The notes under the pieces are model-generated. The model worked only from the letters and a program-made list of their open reading frames with translations, did not search any database and was not told the DNA's origin. From Aristolochia californica (lineage: Eukaryota > Streptophyta > Magnoliopsida > Piperales > Aristolochiaceae), in the NCBI GenBank assembly GCA_029961685.1, contig JARWKL010000012.1:4565807-4629806 (forward strand): DNA of 64,000 nt. Direction: 5' to 3'. A program made the translations under genes and the position numbers. Below, piece after piece: positions 10,400 through 22,196 of the stretch; the first letter of the stretch is position 1; each line of letters begins with the position of its first letter.

Positions 10400-11574
10400 T
10401 TATTTTCTTGAGCTAGGTAATCACACATTTTTTGGCAAGAAATTTCTTGTCTCTAGAAGAAGGATATTTTTTTAAAAACCATGTTTTAAATTTAGCATTA
10501 TCAGGGTGCAAAAATTCAGCTTGGATAGTTGATCTGTCAACCATAAATTATTTTGTAATAATAATTAGATAATGAAATGAGTGATTTGCCTTGGGGTTGG
10601 AGTTGTTTTCTCTTCTTCTTTCCAATGGTAAATTCCATGAGGAATTTGGTTTTGGGAAAGTCTAATTCCTTCCATAGAAATATTATCTCAGGTGACTGGA
10701 TAAGGTGTTTCGGTTTTGGGCTTTCGAGACGTGGATCCAACATCAGAGTATCGTGATATATGTGGTAATGATACTTGATATTGGGGATGAATGTTGTTTC
10801 AGAAATTGAGAATCACATCACCATCCATGGATTCAATTATTTGTTCAATAATAGTATTGACTAATGATCTTGGAGGGACTGCCTGAGGTATAATCCAAGT
10901 TTTGGGAAACTTAATTTCCTCCCATGAAATCATTCTAGGAGTGGCAACATTTGCACTTAGTAAATTTGTTTCAATAATATCAGTTTTAGCCAATTCTGGA
11001 TATTTTTGCACTTTAGGTGGTAAGGTATTCATTACCTTAAAATGGATTCATATGATTATAGAAATGATTTCTCATCCAGGTAAAAATTTATATCCCTAAG
11101 TCAGTAGCCTAAGTTGTAATGCTTCCATTAAATTTCTATTTGTAAAAGATAGAGTTAAATTAGGCTGATTATTAAAATTAACCAATCCTCAACTGAAACA
11201 GGTTTCAATGACACCCATAAGAGAGGGTTTCCAATCTAAATTTCTACTGTCTCTTAAAATTTCTTGGACGCAAGTATTCCTACCTAAGAGGGTCAGAGGC
11301 TTAAAAGCTACTTGGATGCATCCTGTATGCCTGTATTTATATTTATCATGATTTAGATAATTTTGTAATCTATTAACTCTAATAGTTTTAGAGTTGTATC
11401 TTGAGTATTTGTATTAATCATTTTTTCCATGATTTTAATTCCCATGACAGATGGAAGGGTAAAAGTACACTCCTTATAAATTGAAGTTAGTTTGATGGAC
11501 ATAATTGTCTAATTATTTAATTTCTAATGTAAATTGAAATCCAATAATTGGGTAAATTTTAAAGAATTATTATT
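10400..11574 (-). pseudogene. EPRV-1 movement-protein region
   Basis: Minus-strand frames, including 10799-11032 with NVATPRMISWEEIKFP and WIIPQAVPPRSLV, align with the movement protein of EPRV-2 (30614-31600). The region 11100-11400 supplies further matching pieces with the GCIQVAFKPLTLLG-type motif and KPSLMGV. Downstream, a QIPHGIY stretch (about 10620-10650) matches EPRV-2. In Caulimoviridae this 30K-type protein moves virus between cells through plasmodesmata. The reading frame is broken many times. Its N-terminal leader is interrupted at 11574 by element E and resumes at 23317. Confidence 0.7.
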
Positions 11575-11664
11575 TGTTGAATTTAGAATCCCTTTTCCAT
11601 GATCATGAACAAGAGAAAGAAGAAAGGAAAAAACAGAAAAGGGGAGAAAAGCTCTTACGTAGAG
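11575..11664 (-). repeat. Element E 3' LTR, outer piece
   Basis: Starts TGTTGAATTT and matches the first ~90 bases of the E 5' LTR (22677 onward) up to the TAGAG that was duplicated when D inserted. The LTR resumes at 17488. Confidence 0.9.
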
Positions 11665-13437
11665 TGATGTAGAATTTTAGTTACATCGTCTTTAATACCT
11701 CGCAAGCATACGAATCATTCATGTAATCTAGCAGTAAGCGAGGGTCATATCCACAGGGAGGATTGAATTTTGTGTATTCTTCAGTCAACTAGCCTAACCA
11801 AATATGATGAATTAATTTGAACTAAACATTAATTATATCCTACATTATCAAGCAATAATCTAATTAACTACTTACACAACAGGAAACGTCAACTCTGGAT
11901 TTTATCGTGATTCGTGCCTCTCTCAAGCGCCATGAAACCACAAATCCGGATTCTCAAACCTTGCATCTAGCCCCTCTCGAGTGCCTAGAGTTAATGACAA
12001 AGAGCGGATTACAATAGAATGCAGAGAATCAATTTCCTATTGTGATGATGCTAAAATTATCAACTCTGGATTTTATCGTGATTCGTGCCTCTCTCGAGGG
12101 CCACGTAATCACGAATCCGATTTCTCAATCCTTGCGTCTAGCCCCTCTCAGGCGCATAGAGTGAAAGACAGAAATCAGATTAAAATACCAAAATCCAACC
12201 TCAATTATAATCCTACCCTAATTAGCTAATTTAATCAAATATCCAGAAAACAAATCTTAAATAAACATTAATTATCAAATCAGATTCAATTAACATTCAA
12301 AACTTAAGTTCAAACTATATAAAAAATTAAATTCAATAACGACGAATTACTCCCCTTCTTCTTCCTCTCGCTCGGGCAACTCGTTCTCACGGGTGCTGCA
12401 ATTTCCCGAAATCAATGGCTTCGGGTTGGCAAGAGTGAGTGGCCGGAGGTAGAGACGACGCCGGCGACGAAGGTTGGAAGCCGACGGACGGAGGTAACGT
12501 CCGGCGAAGAACGAAACAGAGATGAAGTTCTCTAACCGGCTCTCTCGAGTCTCGGTCGGAGTCGAAATCGCTCCGGGAATGGTCGAAAATACGTAACCGA
12601 CGTCGGAGGATGGTCAGAAAGCGGAGTTGGCACCGGAGAAGCCCTCTCGGATCACTTCTCGGCCTGGCGAGCGGCGACTGTCGAACTCACCTCGACGGAG
12701 ACTCTCTCGAGCTCTCCTCGGATTTGTTCTCGGTTGCTGGACGGCAGTGGACGGTAGTGGACGACGGTGACGCGGCGGAAGACAGTGGTCTGGGGAGTGA
12801 CGGTGGGAAACTCCTCTCGGGTCTCCCCTATTTCCGATGCTCTGTTCTGGCGAGCAGAAACTGTCGAACTCACCTCGACGGAGACTCTCTCGAGCTCTCC
12901 TCGGGTTTGTTCTCGGTTGCTGGACGGCGGTGGACGACGGTGGCGCGGTGAATGACGGTGACGCGGCGACCGACGGAGGGAAACTCCTCTCGGGTCTTCC
13001 CCTGTTTCGGTCGACGGTCGTGCTTTGTTTTGTCTTCCCGCTCGGGTCTCCCCTCTCGGGTCCCCCCCCCCCCCTCGGGTCCCCTTTCGACCTCTCTTAC
13101 TTCCTTTAAATACCATCTTCTTTATTTTAAAACTATTTGACCTAAAAATCACCTCCATTTCACTAAGGCTATTTTGGTAAATATCTCTTTCTCCACCAAA
13201 ATTCTCCTGAAATTCCATAATTAAATCTATAAAAAGCATTTCAGGAAGAAATAAACCTTAAAAGCAATGAAATATAATTCAAGAGAGAAAAATATACAAT
13301 ATCGACAGTGATTAATGCCAAATTCAATAAATGCTCATTTCATTTGAAAACCGATAAATAACCACCTATAACACAATTATAAAGGTTATTCTATTATAAT
13401 TAACTTAGTTCTCATGTCAGAATATGACATCTATCAT
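11665..13437 (-). repeat. Element D 3' LTR
   Basis: Reads TGATGTAGAA...CATCTATCA on the plus strand. It contains a ~175-bp tandem duplication ('caactctggattttatcg' at about 11888 and 12060) and a G/C-rich block with a second ~177-bp duplication ('cgaactcacctcgacgga' at about 12683 and 12861). A run of 13 C lies at 13062-13074, where the partner LTR has 23. Reading frames in the G/C-rich block (12610-13239) are not genes. Confidence 0.9.
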
Positions 13438-15220
13438 ACCCCCAAACCTAAATCTTTGCTAGTCCCTAGCAAAACAACAATCGAACCAAAATTAAGCCTA
13501 GGAAAATAAAATGCCACTTCGTAGGGAGCACGATTGCATTTAGCGCATGCAACAAGCCGTTAAACCCCTACTCTGCAGTAGTGGACGAGTTATGTCTCGT
13601 GAGGGTTTGCTTGGAATTTACCCACAAAATTCATCTAAATCAATAATATAAAAAGAAAAAATGAAGAACATTTACTCCTCATTAGCATATGACTAACACT
13701 TAGTATCATAAAATATCTGAAAATCATATGAGATCTTGCGAAATTTGAAAACCTGTGTAAAATATAGCCTATTATCAACCCAAATACACTCATTGTTACT
13801 CCACTTGAACCAATGTGATCCATAAGCTATTACTTCAACAGAACAAAGAGGCAACAAATAACAATAAAATCCTGGTCACATCACAATTAAGAGAAAATAG
13901 TAGAGTAAGCCTGTTGTCTAACAATCTCACAGAAGAAATATACCAATTTCAGTCTTGACTTGCAACTTCTTTCAAATTACAATTCATCATCAAAGTTAAG
14001 GAAACTCATTGCTTCCAGATTTAAAACCATTTTATGCTATTACCAGAGCACTTTTGCTATTACCAGCGTAATTTTTTTGTTTCACTGAATACTTTTGGTA
14101 TTACCACCATTTTGTATTCGTCTTCACTGCACATGCACTTATTTTTAAGTAACCGACTGTTTCGGTGCATGTCCCTGGGTTTACCCAGGCTGTTTCTGAA
14201 GTTATCTGTCTTTTGCAAGCAAGAGCATTTCCATTTGCATTCATACATTACAACAAGGAATTTCACTGAGGTATAAAAAAGATTGAGTTCAAACAGGCAT
14301 ACAAGACTATTCAGACTAACATAGATCAACACTAGATTTACATGTTCTCTTTTGCAACTAAGTGCCAAGTCTAATGCAATAGTAAGTTATCCCACTGAAT
14401 TCTCATGAATCATAACAAATGATATCAGATTTCTAATAGGCATATTGTACACAAATTTACGAAAATTTTTGAAACACATTTGAACAACTTATTTTAACTC
14501 TACTAATGTTAACCACATACTAAGAGGAGTAATTTGAAAATCGGGAACAGAAATCAAAAGAAAATTATTGCTAAGACATAAAAGAGTCGTTCTCCCCACC
14601 CCCCCCCAAACCTAAACTTGACATTGTCCTCAATGGGGAAAAGTTAAAACACTAGAACGACTACAAAAGGAATAACAACTTAGCTAGTTATACTCCAGCA
14701 GGTTGAGGGTTAAGCTCCCTCAGGGCTCCTAAATCCATAGGTGGGACCATATGTGTTTGGTTATCAACAATAGTACCGAAAAGTCAATAAAGACCCCCAG
14801 GAATGATACATAGTCTCCCTCGAAGAAGGTTTACTCGTATCAGCCGTACCCGTAGGTAATCATCCGTAGATGAAACCACTATCCCACATCACACTTTGAA
14901 GAAATCTCCGTGTGACTGGCCACTGAAGGCAGCAGGAATCACGCGCTGAACACAAGTCCTTAAGTTACTCACCATAAGGTTTTCATTCAATACTTCAAGA
15001 TCGAACTGGTCAATCCCAGAACGGTTGTTTGAGTACAGACCTCTCAAACTAGGGACCAAAAGTCTGGTCATCGACTACCGGAACCATTTATGCTCTCAGC
15101 CGGCAAGAGAGTATGAATAAACCAAAAAAATAAAAATAAAAATAAAACTGTAATGTACAAAGGGATAGAAACGTGGGGATTGCCCACAATGTGCTAAGTT
15201 TATAGTCGTAAGCAAGACTC
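13438..15220 (-). other. Element D non-coding 3' interior
   Basis: No supportable gene. A polypurine tract beside the 3' LTR (ccaaacctaaatc at about 13443 on the plus strand, purine-rich on the minus) and a second one at 14595-14620 are the only recognisable signals. Short frames at 13635-14368 and 14889-15071 lack family motifs. Confidence 0.6.
14592..14632 (-). other. Internal polypurine motif of Tat/Athila elements
   Basis: On the minus strand the sequence reads GAGGACAATGTCAAG followed by TTTAGGTTTGGGGGGG. A GAGGACAATGT motif followed by a G-run downstream of integrase is a recognised signature of Tat/Ogre/Athila-type gypsy elements and is thought to prime plus-strand synthesis. Confidence 0.65.
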
Positions 15221-15228
15221 TGACGCAT

Positions 15229-15546
15229 TCAAGATGAATTCTCAAGATACGGTCTAAGCCTCTGATCGTTAACTTTGAAGACCGACCCGTCTCCGTGATT
15301 GCGGATCTCAATAGCGCCATGAGGAAACATCTGTGTGACCTCAAATGGACCGGACCACCTGGATCTTAGCTTCCCTGCTGTAGGTAACTGTAATGGTTCA
15401 CCCTGATTGGCCATGGTAGCTCCTACTTTGACTTCGGGTGTTTTCCTACAAATCTGTTCTACCTCTTCAACAAAGGGAGCTAATGGTCCACCTAGGGAGC
15501 GACGCCCGTGCATAAAAACACAAAAATAAACAAAAAAAACTATCAA
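15229..15546 (-). pseudogene. Element D integrase C-terminal remnant
   Basis: Residues of this minus-strand frame include [20 protein letters not shown], then [35 protein letters not shown] and QRLRPYL. This is the C-terminal DNA-binding tail of gypsy-type integrase (KLRSRW-GPF...V...G...FKVNGQRLKPY), which helps engage the target. The N-terminal residues before RRSL are not integrase and reflect a deletion joining near-LTR sequence to the very end of pol. Catalytic residues are absent, so it cannot act by itself. Confidence 0.85.
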
Positions 15547-15713
15547 ATTAAGCTAACAAACTCACTACTAAAAATATGAACTAACTAGAAGAAATAAAAA
15601 TAATTCCATAAAAAAAAAATCACCAAGCTAAAATTATTAATATATATATATATATATATATAAATAAATCTAACCTAAGACCATGGAGAACAAAGAAATA
15701 CACTTAATACGTG

Positions 15714-15733
15714 CCTCCCCGGCAACGGCGCCA
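15714..15733 (-). promoter_or_regulatory. Element D primer-binding site (tRNA-Asp)
   Basis: Minus strand TGGCGCCGTTGCCGGGGA lies six bases inside the 5' LTR end. It is the PBS complementary to the tRNA-Asp 3' end used by many Athila/Tat gypsy elements, and it fixes the orientation of D. Confidence 0.9.
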
Positions 15734-15739
15734 AAAACT

Positions 15740-17487
15740 TGATGTAGCATTTTAGTTACATCGGCTTTAATACCTCGCAAACGTACAAATCGTTCATGTA
15801 ATCTAGCAATAAGCGAGGGTCATATCCACAGGGAGGATTGAATTTTGTGTATTCTTCAGTCAACTAGCCTAACCAAATATGATGAATTAATTTGGACTAA
15901 ACACTAATTATATCCTACATTATCAAGCAATAATCTAATTAACTACTTACACAACAGGAAACGTCAACTCTGGATTTTACCGAGATTCGTGCCTCTCTCG
16001 AGCGCCACGAAACCACGAATCCGGATTCTCAAACCTTGCATCTAGCCCCTCTCGGGCGCCTAGAGTTAATGACAAAGAGCGGATTACAATAGAATGCAGA
16101 GAATCAATTTCCTATTGTGATGATGCTAAAATTATCAACTCTGGATTTTACCGTTATTCGTGCCTCTCTCGAGCGCCACGTAATCACGAATCCGATTTTT
16201 CAATCCTTGCGTCTAGCCCCTCTCGGGTGCATAGAGTGAAAGACAGAAATCAGATAAAAATATTAAAATCCAACCTCAATTATAATCCTACCCTAATTAG
16301 CTAATTTAATCAAATATCCAGAAAACAAATCTTAAAAAAACATTAATTATCAAATCAGATTCAATTAACATTCAAAACCTAAGTTCAAACTATATAAAAA
16401 ATTAAATTCAATAATGACGAATTACTCCCCTTCTTCTTCCTCTCGCTCGGGCAGCAACTCGTTCTCACGGGTGCTGCAATTTCTCGAAATCAATGGCTTC
16501 GGGTTGGCAAGAGTGAGTGGCCGGAGGTAGAGACGACGCCGGCAACGAAGGTTGGAAGCCGACGGACGGAGGTAACGTCCGGCGAAGAACGAAACAGAGA
16601 TGAAGTTCTCTAATCGGCTCTCTCGAGTCTCGGTCGGAGTCGGAATCGCTCCGGGAATGGTCGTAAATACGTAACCGACGCCGGAGGATGGTCGAAAAGT
16701 GGAGTTGGCATCGGAGAAGCCCTCTCGGATCACTTCTTGGCCTGGCGAGCGACGACTGTCGAACTCACCTCGACGGAGACTCTCTCGAGCTCTCCTCGGG
16801 TTTGTTCTCGGTTACTGGACGGCGGTGGACGACGGTGACGCGGCGGAAGACAGTGGTCCGGCGAGCGACGGTGGGAAACTCCTCTCGGGTCTCCCCTGTT
16901 TACGGTGCTCTATTCTGTCGAACTCACCTCGACGGAGACTCTCTCGAGCTCTCCTCGGGTTTGTTCTCAGTTGCTGGACGACGGTGGCGCGGCGACCGAC
17001 AGAGGGAAACTCCTCTCGGGTCTTCCCCTGTTTCGGTTGACGGTCGTGATCTGTTTTATCTTCCCGCTCGGGTCTCCCCTCTCGGGTTTTCCCTCTCGGG
17101 TCGTCCCCCCCCCCCCCCCCCCCCCCCGGGTCCCCTTTCGACCTCTCTTACTTCCTTTAAATACCATCTTCTTTATTTTAAAACTATTTGACCTAAAAAT
17201 CACCTCCATTTCACTAAGGCCATTTTGGTAAATATCTCTTTCTCCACCAAAATTCTCCTGAAATTCCATAATTAAATCTATAAAAATTATTTTAGGAAGA
17301 AATAAACCTTAAAAACGATGAAATATTATTCAGGAGAGAAAAATATACAATATCGACAGTGATTAATGCCAAATTCAATAAATGCTCATTTCATTTGAAA
17401 ACCGATAAATAACCACCTATAACACAATTATAAAAGTTATTCTATTATAATTAACTTAGTTCTCATGTCAGAATATGACATCTATCA
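15740..17487 (-). repeat. Element D 5' LTR
   Basis: Nearly identical to 11665-13437, with the same two tandem duplications and a longer C-run (23 C at 17105-17127). Ends TGATGTAG...ATCTATCA followed by the target duplication TAGAG. Frames at 16422-17269 are shadows within it. Confidence 0.9.
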
Positions 17488-18041
17488 TAGAGCAGAAAAA
17501 ATAAAAGGGAAAAGAGTGAGTTGCACCAAGCAAGGAGAGGGAGAGAGAGAACCAACTCGGGATTGAATGTGTGACTTGATTTATTTCGACTTACAAGACC
17601 TCTATTTATAGTAGAGGAGGAGGTAGAGTCCTTATACAACTTATCATTCAATCCTAATTACATTTGAACTCTAACTCTTCAATATAAGTAAGTCTATTTA
17701 ACCTAAAAAAATAGAAGACTTACTTGAGTAGAACTAGGAGTCCTTTATTATTCACGTGCACATAATGGATAAGCCAGCTGATGGCCTTATCCTTGTGGGC
17801 TCCTCATGATCCACCAGAGCACCTTGATAAGAGTGCCAACTTGTGAGATCTTTGTGGGTCCCACTTGATCTTCAAGTCTTCTAGATCAATTCAGTTTGTG
17901 TTTCTTGATTTCTTCACTCGTGCTTGCTTTGGAAGAGGACACTTCTTGGTGTCCCAAGTCCTCTAGATTCTTCTTGATGGCCTACGTCCACATGGTGGGT
18001 CCCACCAACTCGACCACCATGGTGGGCCCCACATTGTAACA
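17488..18041 (-). repeat. Element E 3' LTR, inner piece
   Basis: Resumes the E LTR at TAGAGCAGAAAAAATAAA (compare 22762 onward) and ends ACATTGTAACA at 18041. The minus-strand polypurine tract CATCTTGAGGAGGAG lies immediately beyond it. Confidence 0.9.
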
Positions 18042-18048
18042 CTCCTCC

Positions 18049-18909
18049 TCAAGATGGGGGTGAGAAGACGTCATACTTCCCCAACTTGCTGCATATGGTA
18101 GACATAATCTTATGAGTGACTGGTTTGGTGAGAATGTCTATAACTTGATTTTTTGATGATATGTGCTTCAGGGATAAGAGATTGGCTAGGAATTTTTCTC
18201 TGATAAAGTAGCAATTTGCCTCAATATACTTTGTCCTCTCATGGAAGACTGGATTCGATGTAATATGTATTGCTGCTTGATTATCACAGTATAGATCCAT
18301 TGGAGATTCTTTATAAAATTCCAATTCAGTAAGAAGAGATCTTATCCATAAGAGTGCACTTACAGTGTGTGCCATGGCTTTGTACTCTGCTTCTGCACTT
18401 GAACGAACTATTACATTTTGTTTTTTGCTTTTCCACGTAACCAGGTTTCCTCCAACCATCGTGCAAAATCCAGAAGTAGACTTTCTATCATCAGGAGATT
18501 CGGCTCAGTCTGCATCCGAAAATCCCTCAATGTTGAAGTGGCCATGTTTTTTATAGAGGAGCCCTCTTCCAGGAGCTCCTTTTAGATAACGTAGTATCCT
18601 CACAAGTGCTTGTCAATGACTAAGTTGTGGCTTGTGCATGTACTGACTTACCACACTTACTGCGTATGAAATGTCTGGCCTCGTTACACACATGTAAATG
18701 AGTCGTCCCACTAACCTTTGATATTTGCCAATATCTACATCTTCTCTAGTGCCTCCACATAATTTTGTATTTTCATCCATAGGAGTGTCTACTGAATTGC
18801 ATCCCATCATACATGTTTCTTTTAGTAGATCAAGGGCATATTTTCTTTGGGATAGAATAATCCCATGTCTGGATTGTAGAACCTCAATACCCAAAAAGTA
18901 TTTCAGCAA
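18049..18909 (-). pseudogene. Element E: RNase H and end of RT
   Basis: The frame 18613-18909 has LKYFLGIEVLQSRHGIILSQ, then GKYQRLVGRLIYMCVTRPDI and SQYMHKPQLSH. The frame 18049-18459 has TMVGGNLVTWKSKKQNVIV, SSAEAEYKAM (catalytic Glu), CDNQAAIHI (catalytic Asp), FIREKF, and ends FSPPS just before the polypurine tract. These are RT connection and RNase H of Ty1/copia. One stop after PQLSH and another in FSDAD*AE (about 18510) interrupt an otherwise well-kept frame, so E is among the less decayed elements here. Confidence 0.9.
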
Positions 18910-19831
18910 TCCAAGATCTTTCGTCTTGAATTTAGCATATATTCTTTTATTTTCTGATTGCCCTCAGAATCACTCCTAGTTAAAATAATATCGTCAACAT
19001 AAACAGCTAGAATCACCTTACCTCTTGCTGTGTTCTCAATAAATATTGAGTGGTCTGTAGAGCATTTGTAAAAACCCGCCTTTATGATGGCTTGACTAAA
19101 TTTCTCAAACCATGCTCGTGGGGATTGCTTTAGTCCATTTAGAGATTTTTTAAGGCGAGATACGGACTCCCCCTCAACCACATATCCAAGTGGTTGTTGT
19201 ATATAAATCTCTTCTTTGATATCACCATTGAGAAATGTATTTTTGACATCTAGTTGATATATGGCCCAAGATGAATTAGCTGCCAAGGATAATAATCCGA
19301 GGTCATTTTTTCCACTGGAGAGAATGTCTCATGATAATCAATGCCATAGCATTGAGTGTAACCTTTTGCAACCAGTCAAGCCTTCAGTCGTGCAATGGTC
19401 CCATTCAGATTATGTTTGACTGTATAAACCCACTTGCAACCAACATTTTTTTTATCTGTAGGTAGTGGAACCAAAGACCATGTGTGATTATCATTGAGGG
19501 CCTTCATTTCTTCATCCATTGCTGCCTTCCACCCTGGATGTTGTAGGGCCTTCTGATATGACTTTGGAAAATATATGGAGGAAATAGAAGAAAGAAACTG
19601 ACAACATAAAGGTGAGAGGCGATGATGAGACACAAAATTGGAAATAGGATGAGAAGTAGAAGGTTGAGTGCATGATCGAGTTTCTTTTCTAATAGCAATA
19701 GGACGAGTATCAAACTGAGGACCCAAAATGACTAGTGGTGAAGGACTTACCTCTAGTGAATCAGATAACTCGGTAGGTGTGGTGTCTGCCATTGGCTTTG
19801 GGGGTTGAGCAATCTCTATATCACGAGGCAC
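18903..19831 (-). pseudogene. Element E: copia reverse transcriptase
   Basis: The frame 19376-19831 covers the RT entry (ALQHPGWKAAMDEEMKAL, TWSLVPLP, CKWVYTVK, IARLKA). The frame 18903-19286 covers IYQLDVKNTFLNGDI, VSRLKKSLNGLKQSPRAW, HSIFIEN and the catalytic box YVDDIIL near 18985-18996. The break at 19286-19376 (frameshift and stop around the KGYT motif) is the main lesion. RT makes cDNA from element RNA within the virus-like particle. Confidence 0.9.
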
Positions 19832-19834
19832 AAC

Positions 19835-20909
19835 CGGTCAAGGAGAACTTGGTACGGATGACATACTAGGTGGAGCGCTATCAGAATAATATGAGGAGTT
19901 CAAAAAAAGCTAATCCCTGGACATAAATAAACATTTAAAGGAGGACTATAGCAAACATAATCCTTTTGTGTGCGAGAGTATCCCAAAAAAATACATTTGA
20001 TAGATTTAGGGTCAAGTTTGCTATGTCTAGGCAATGTATTATGAACAAAACATTTACAACCGAAGACTTTCAATGGTAATGCAAATGGATCATCATGTGG
20101 TAATAATTTTGAGTAGGGGGATTAATTCCCAAGAACGGTAGATGGTAGACGATTTATAAGAATACACGCTATAAGGACAGCATGGGGCCAATAAAAATAT
20201 GGAACTTTCATGGCATATAATAGACCTCGAGCTACCTCAAGAATATGACGATTTTTCCGTTCGGCTACACCATTTTATTGAGGAGTGTAGGCACATGATG
20301 TCTGATGGATAATGCAATTATCTTGATAAAATGAGTCAAGGTCTTTTTGAAATATACTCTTTGGCATTATCCGACCGGAGGAATTTTATTTTCTGACCAA
20401 ATTGCATGATTTCCATCGCATAAAAAGATTTAAAAATAGATGGTATCTCAAAACACTCCTTAAAAATAAACAACCAAGTTGTACGAGTGAAATCATCAAT
20501 AAGAGTGATAAAATATTTGGCTTGAGAAATATTAGAAACACTCAAAGGTCCCCAAACATCAGTCATATCAATGAAAAAGGAATATTACTTTTGACTTCTG
20601 GACAAGGAGAGTATGTGCTCCTTTGATTTTTACTTAACTGACACACCTCACAACTGAATTCTGACCTCATCTTAAGAGATGGAAACATATGGTGAAGAGT
20701 TTGTACGGAAGGATGTACCAACCGATTGTGCCATAATCGTGTCTCATTCTCAGTAGTAGACACCATATTGATCTTTGACACGTCCAAGTAGTAGAGCCCC
20801 CTTGTTCATGGCCTCCACCAAACACCTGCTTCGTTATAAGATCCTGAAAAACACACGAAGTAGGTGAGAAGGTAACCGAGCAATTAAAATATTTTGTAAG
20901 CTGACTCAC
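19835..20909 (-). pseudogene. Element E: pre-integrase zinc domain and integrase
   Basis: The N-terminal HHCC domain (LWHNRLVHPS...CEVCQLSKN) lies at 20620-20740. In the core, the first catalytic Asp is in TDVWGPLSVS (about 20560) and the second in RSDNAKEY (about 20375). The Glu is in the equivalent of NGVAERKN near 20260, reached through a frameshift. The C-terminal part continues with YFYWPH near 20190 and GCKCFVHNT near 20060. The order and spacing are those of Ty1/copia integrase, and several frameshifts and stops interrupt it. Confidence 0.85.
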
Positions 20910-21416
20910 ATAGAGTAAGTTTAAAGGAAAAGAAGGAACAAAAAGAATATCATTGAGTGGAAGTGATGGGGTGACAGAAGTGGAAACTTTTCCTTGGACT
21001 TTGGCTTGAGAACCGTCAGCTATGGTAATAAACTTGTGTGAAAGACTCAGAGATAAAGAATGTAATAAAGTTTTGTTACCTATAATATGCTCGGAGGCTC
21101 CTGAATCAATTATCTAGGATGAAGAGGAGGTAGATAGCATACCTAAAGTAGTAGTGGCCGCAATAGTGGTAGAGGGGCAAGGAGAAGACCCTTGCATGGT
21201 CTTCATTTTCTGAAATAGTTCATACTCTTCATCAGTAACAACTTTTTGTGCAGCTAGTGTTGTGGGATGGTCTTCTTGTACATCACTTATGTGGGCTTGA
21301 TTAGCTCTTGTCGAATCTAACTTGTCATTAGCCTTATAGCATATTTCTTTATAGTGGCCATATTTACCACAATAGGTGCATGCCCTGTAACGACACTGGT
21401 CTATAGTGTGGCCCAA
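20910..21416 (-). pseudogene. Element E: Gag zinc knuckles and aspartic protease
   Basis: Frame 21114-21416 includes GHTIDQC (end of a first CCHC knuckle) and CTYCGKYGHYKEIC (second knuckle), then a linker with TDEEYELFQKMK. A TAG replaces the Trp before the protease motif IIDSGASEH at about 21090-21115, so the catalytic DSGA is intact but lies beyond a stop. The protease cleaves the Gag-Pol polyprotein; the knuckles bind RNA. Confidence 0.85.
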
Positions 21417-21506
21417 AAATTTACAATGAGTACATTTAATATCATATGTTCTACCAGTATTATAAGCTCTTCCACCTCTTCCTCTGCCCCCTCTATAACC
21501 TCTTCC

Positions 21507-22196
21507 TCAGCCTCGGCCGCGGTCAGAGGATGATCCTCTATGATCAGAATACATAGTGGATGACACATCAGTAGTGGAGGAAGAGGTTTTTGGAATACGA
21601 AGTAATGTTGCACACACATCATCAAATTTTGGGACAGTAGAAGCACTCAATAGTTGACTCTTGGCAATCTCAAGATGAGGTTTAACATTTGCAAGACAAA
21701 TAGCAGTAATTAATGCCTCCTTTTGTTTATCTTGGATAAAAATATCAGTGGTGGAGGGTTGGGCTAACTTCCACTCTTGAAGAAAGCCTCTAAACCGGGC
21801 CAAGTACTCATGAATATTTTCTCCTTGTTTAGTATTCAACATTTTCTGAAGAATATCATAGGGTCTATGCAGTGTATCAGAGCATGAATATAGTTTAGTA
21901 CATGTCTCCCAAATATGTTTAGCAGTGTCATGATGAATAACATTACTAGAGACATGTTCTTCCATGCTATTTATCAGCCAACCAATTACCAAAGTATCAT
22001 TCTTCAGCCATTTCATATAAAAAATATCATCTTCATTAACTGGTGGTACTCGGGTAGTGAGGTGGCCAAGTAGGTCTTTGGTTGTGAGAAACCTCCTAAC
22101 CGAGGTGGACCAACTCATAAAATTTGATACCCCACGTAAGGGTATGGTGGTAATTTTTAGTATATCACCTTTGATATTCATATTATCATCAGCCAT
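21507..22196 (-). pseudogene. Element E: copia Gag
   Basis: I place the start at 22196 (MADDNMNIKGDIL), since the earlier residues of the open frame are leader. A long frame follows with VSNFMSWSTSVRRFL, a LIG/VIGWLIN helix, TLHRPYDILQKMLNTKQGEN, EYLARFRGFLQEWKL, and an Arg/Gly-rich end at 21507 where a stop interrupts before the zinc knuckles. This is the UBN2-type Gag of plant Ty1/copia, which assembles the particle. The ~230 residues before the stop are essentially complete. Element J carries a homologous, more decayed Gag at 45906. Confidence 0.9.

Larger units (their letters stand above)
11665..17487 (-). mobile_element. Element D: Ty3/gypsy (Tat/Athila-like) with deleted interior
   Basis: Two long, nearly identical LTRs (1773 and 1748 bp) flank 2.3 kb of interior. 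The target duplication is TAGAG at 11660-11664 and 17488-17492. On the minus strand the 5' LTR (15740-17487) is followed by a PBS matching tRNA-Asp, then a short integrase C-terminus, then a long non-coding stretch with the extra polypurine motif typical of Tat/Athila elements. Gag, protease, RT, RNase H and most of integrase are missing, so D must have moved with proteins supplied by another copy. High LTR similarity suggests a fairly recent insertion. Confidence 0.9.

Noticed and set aside
12610..13239. Overlapping frames on both strands in the G/C-rich block (195 and 113 residues; repeated at 16688-17269)
   Set aside because: They lie inside the two LTRs of element D and reflect G/C-rich tandem repeats; the frames differ between the two LTRs.
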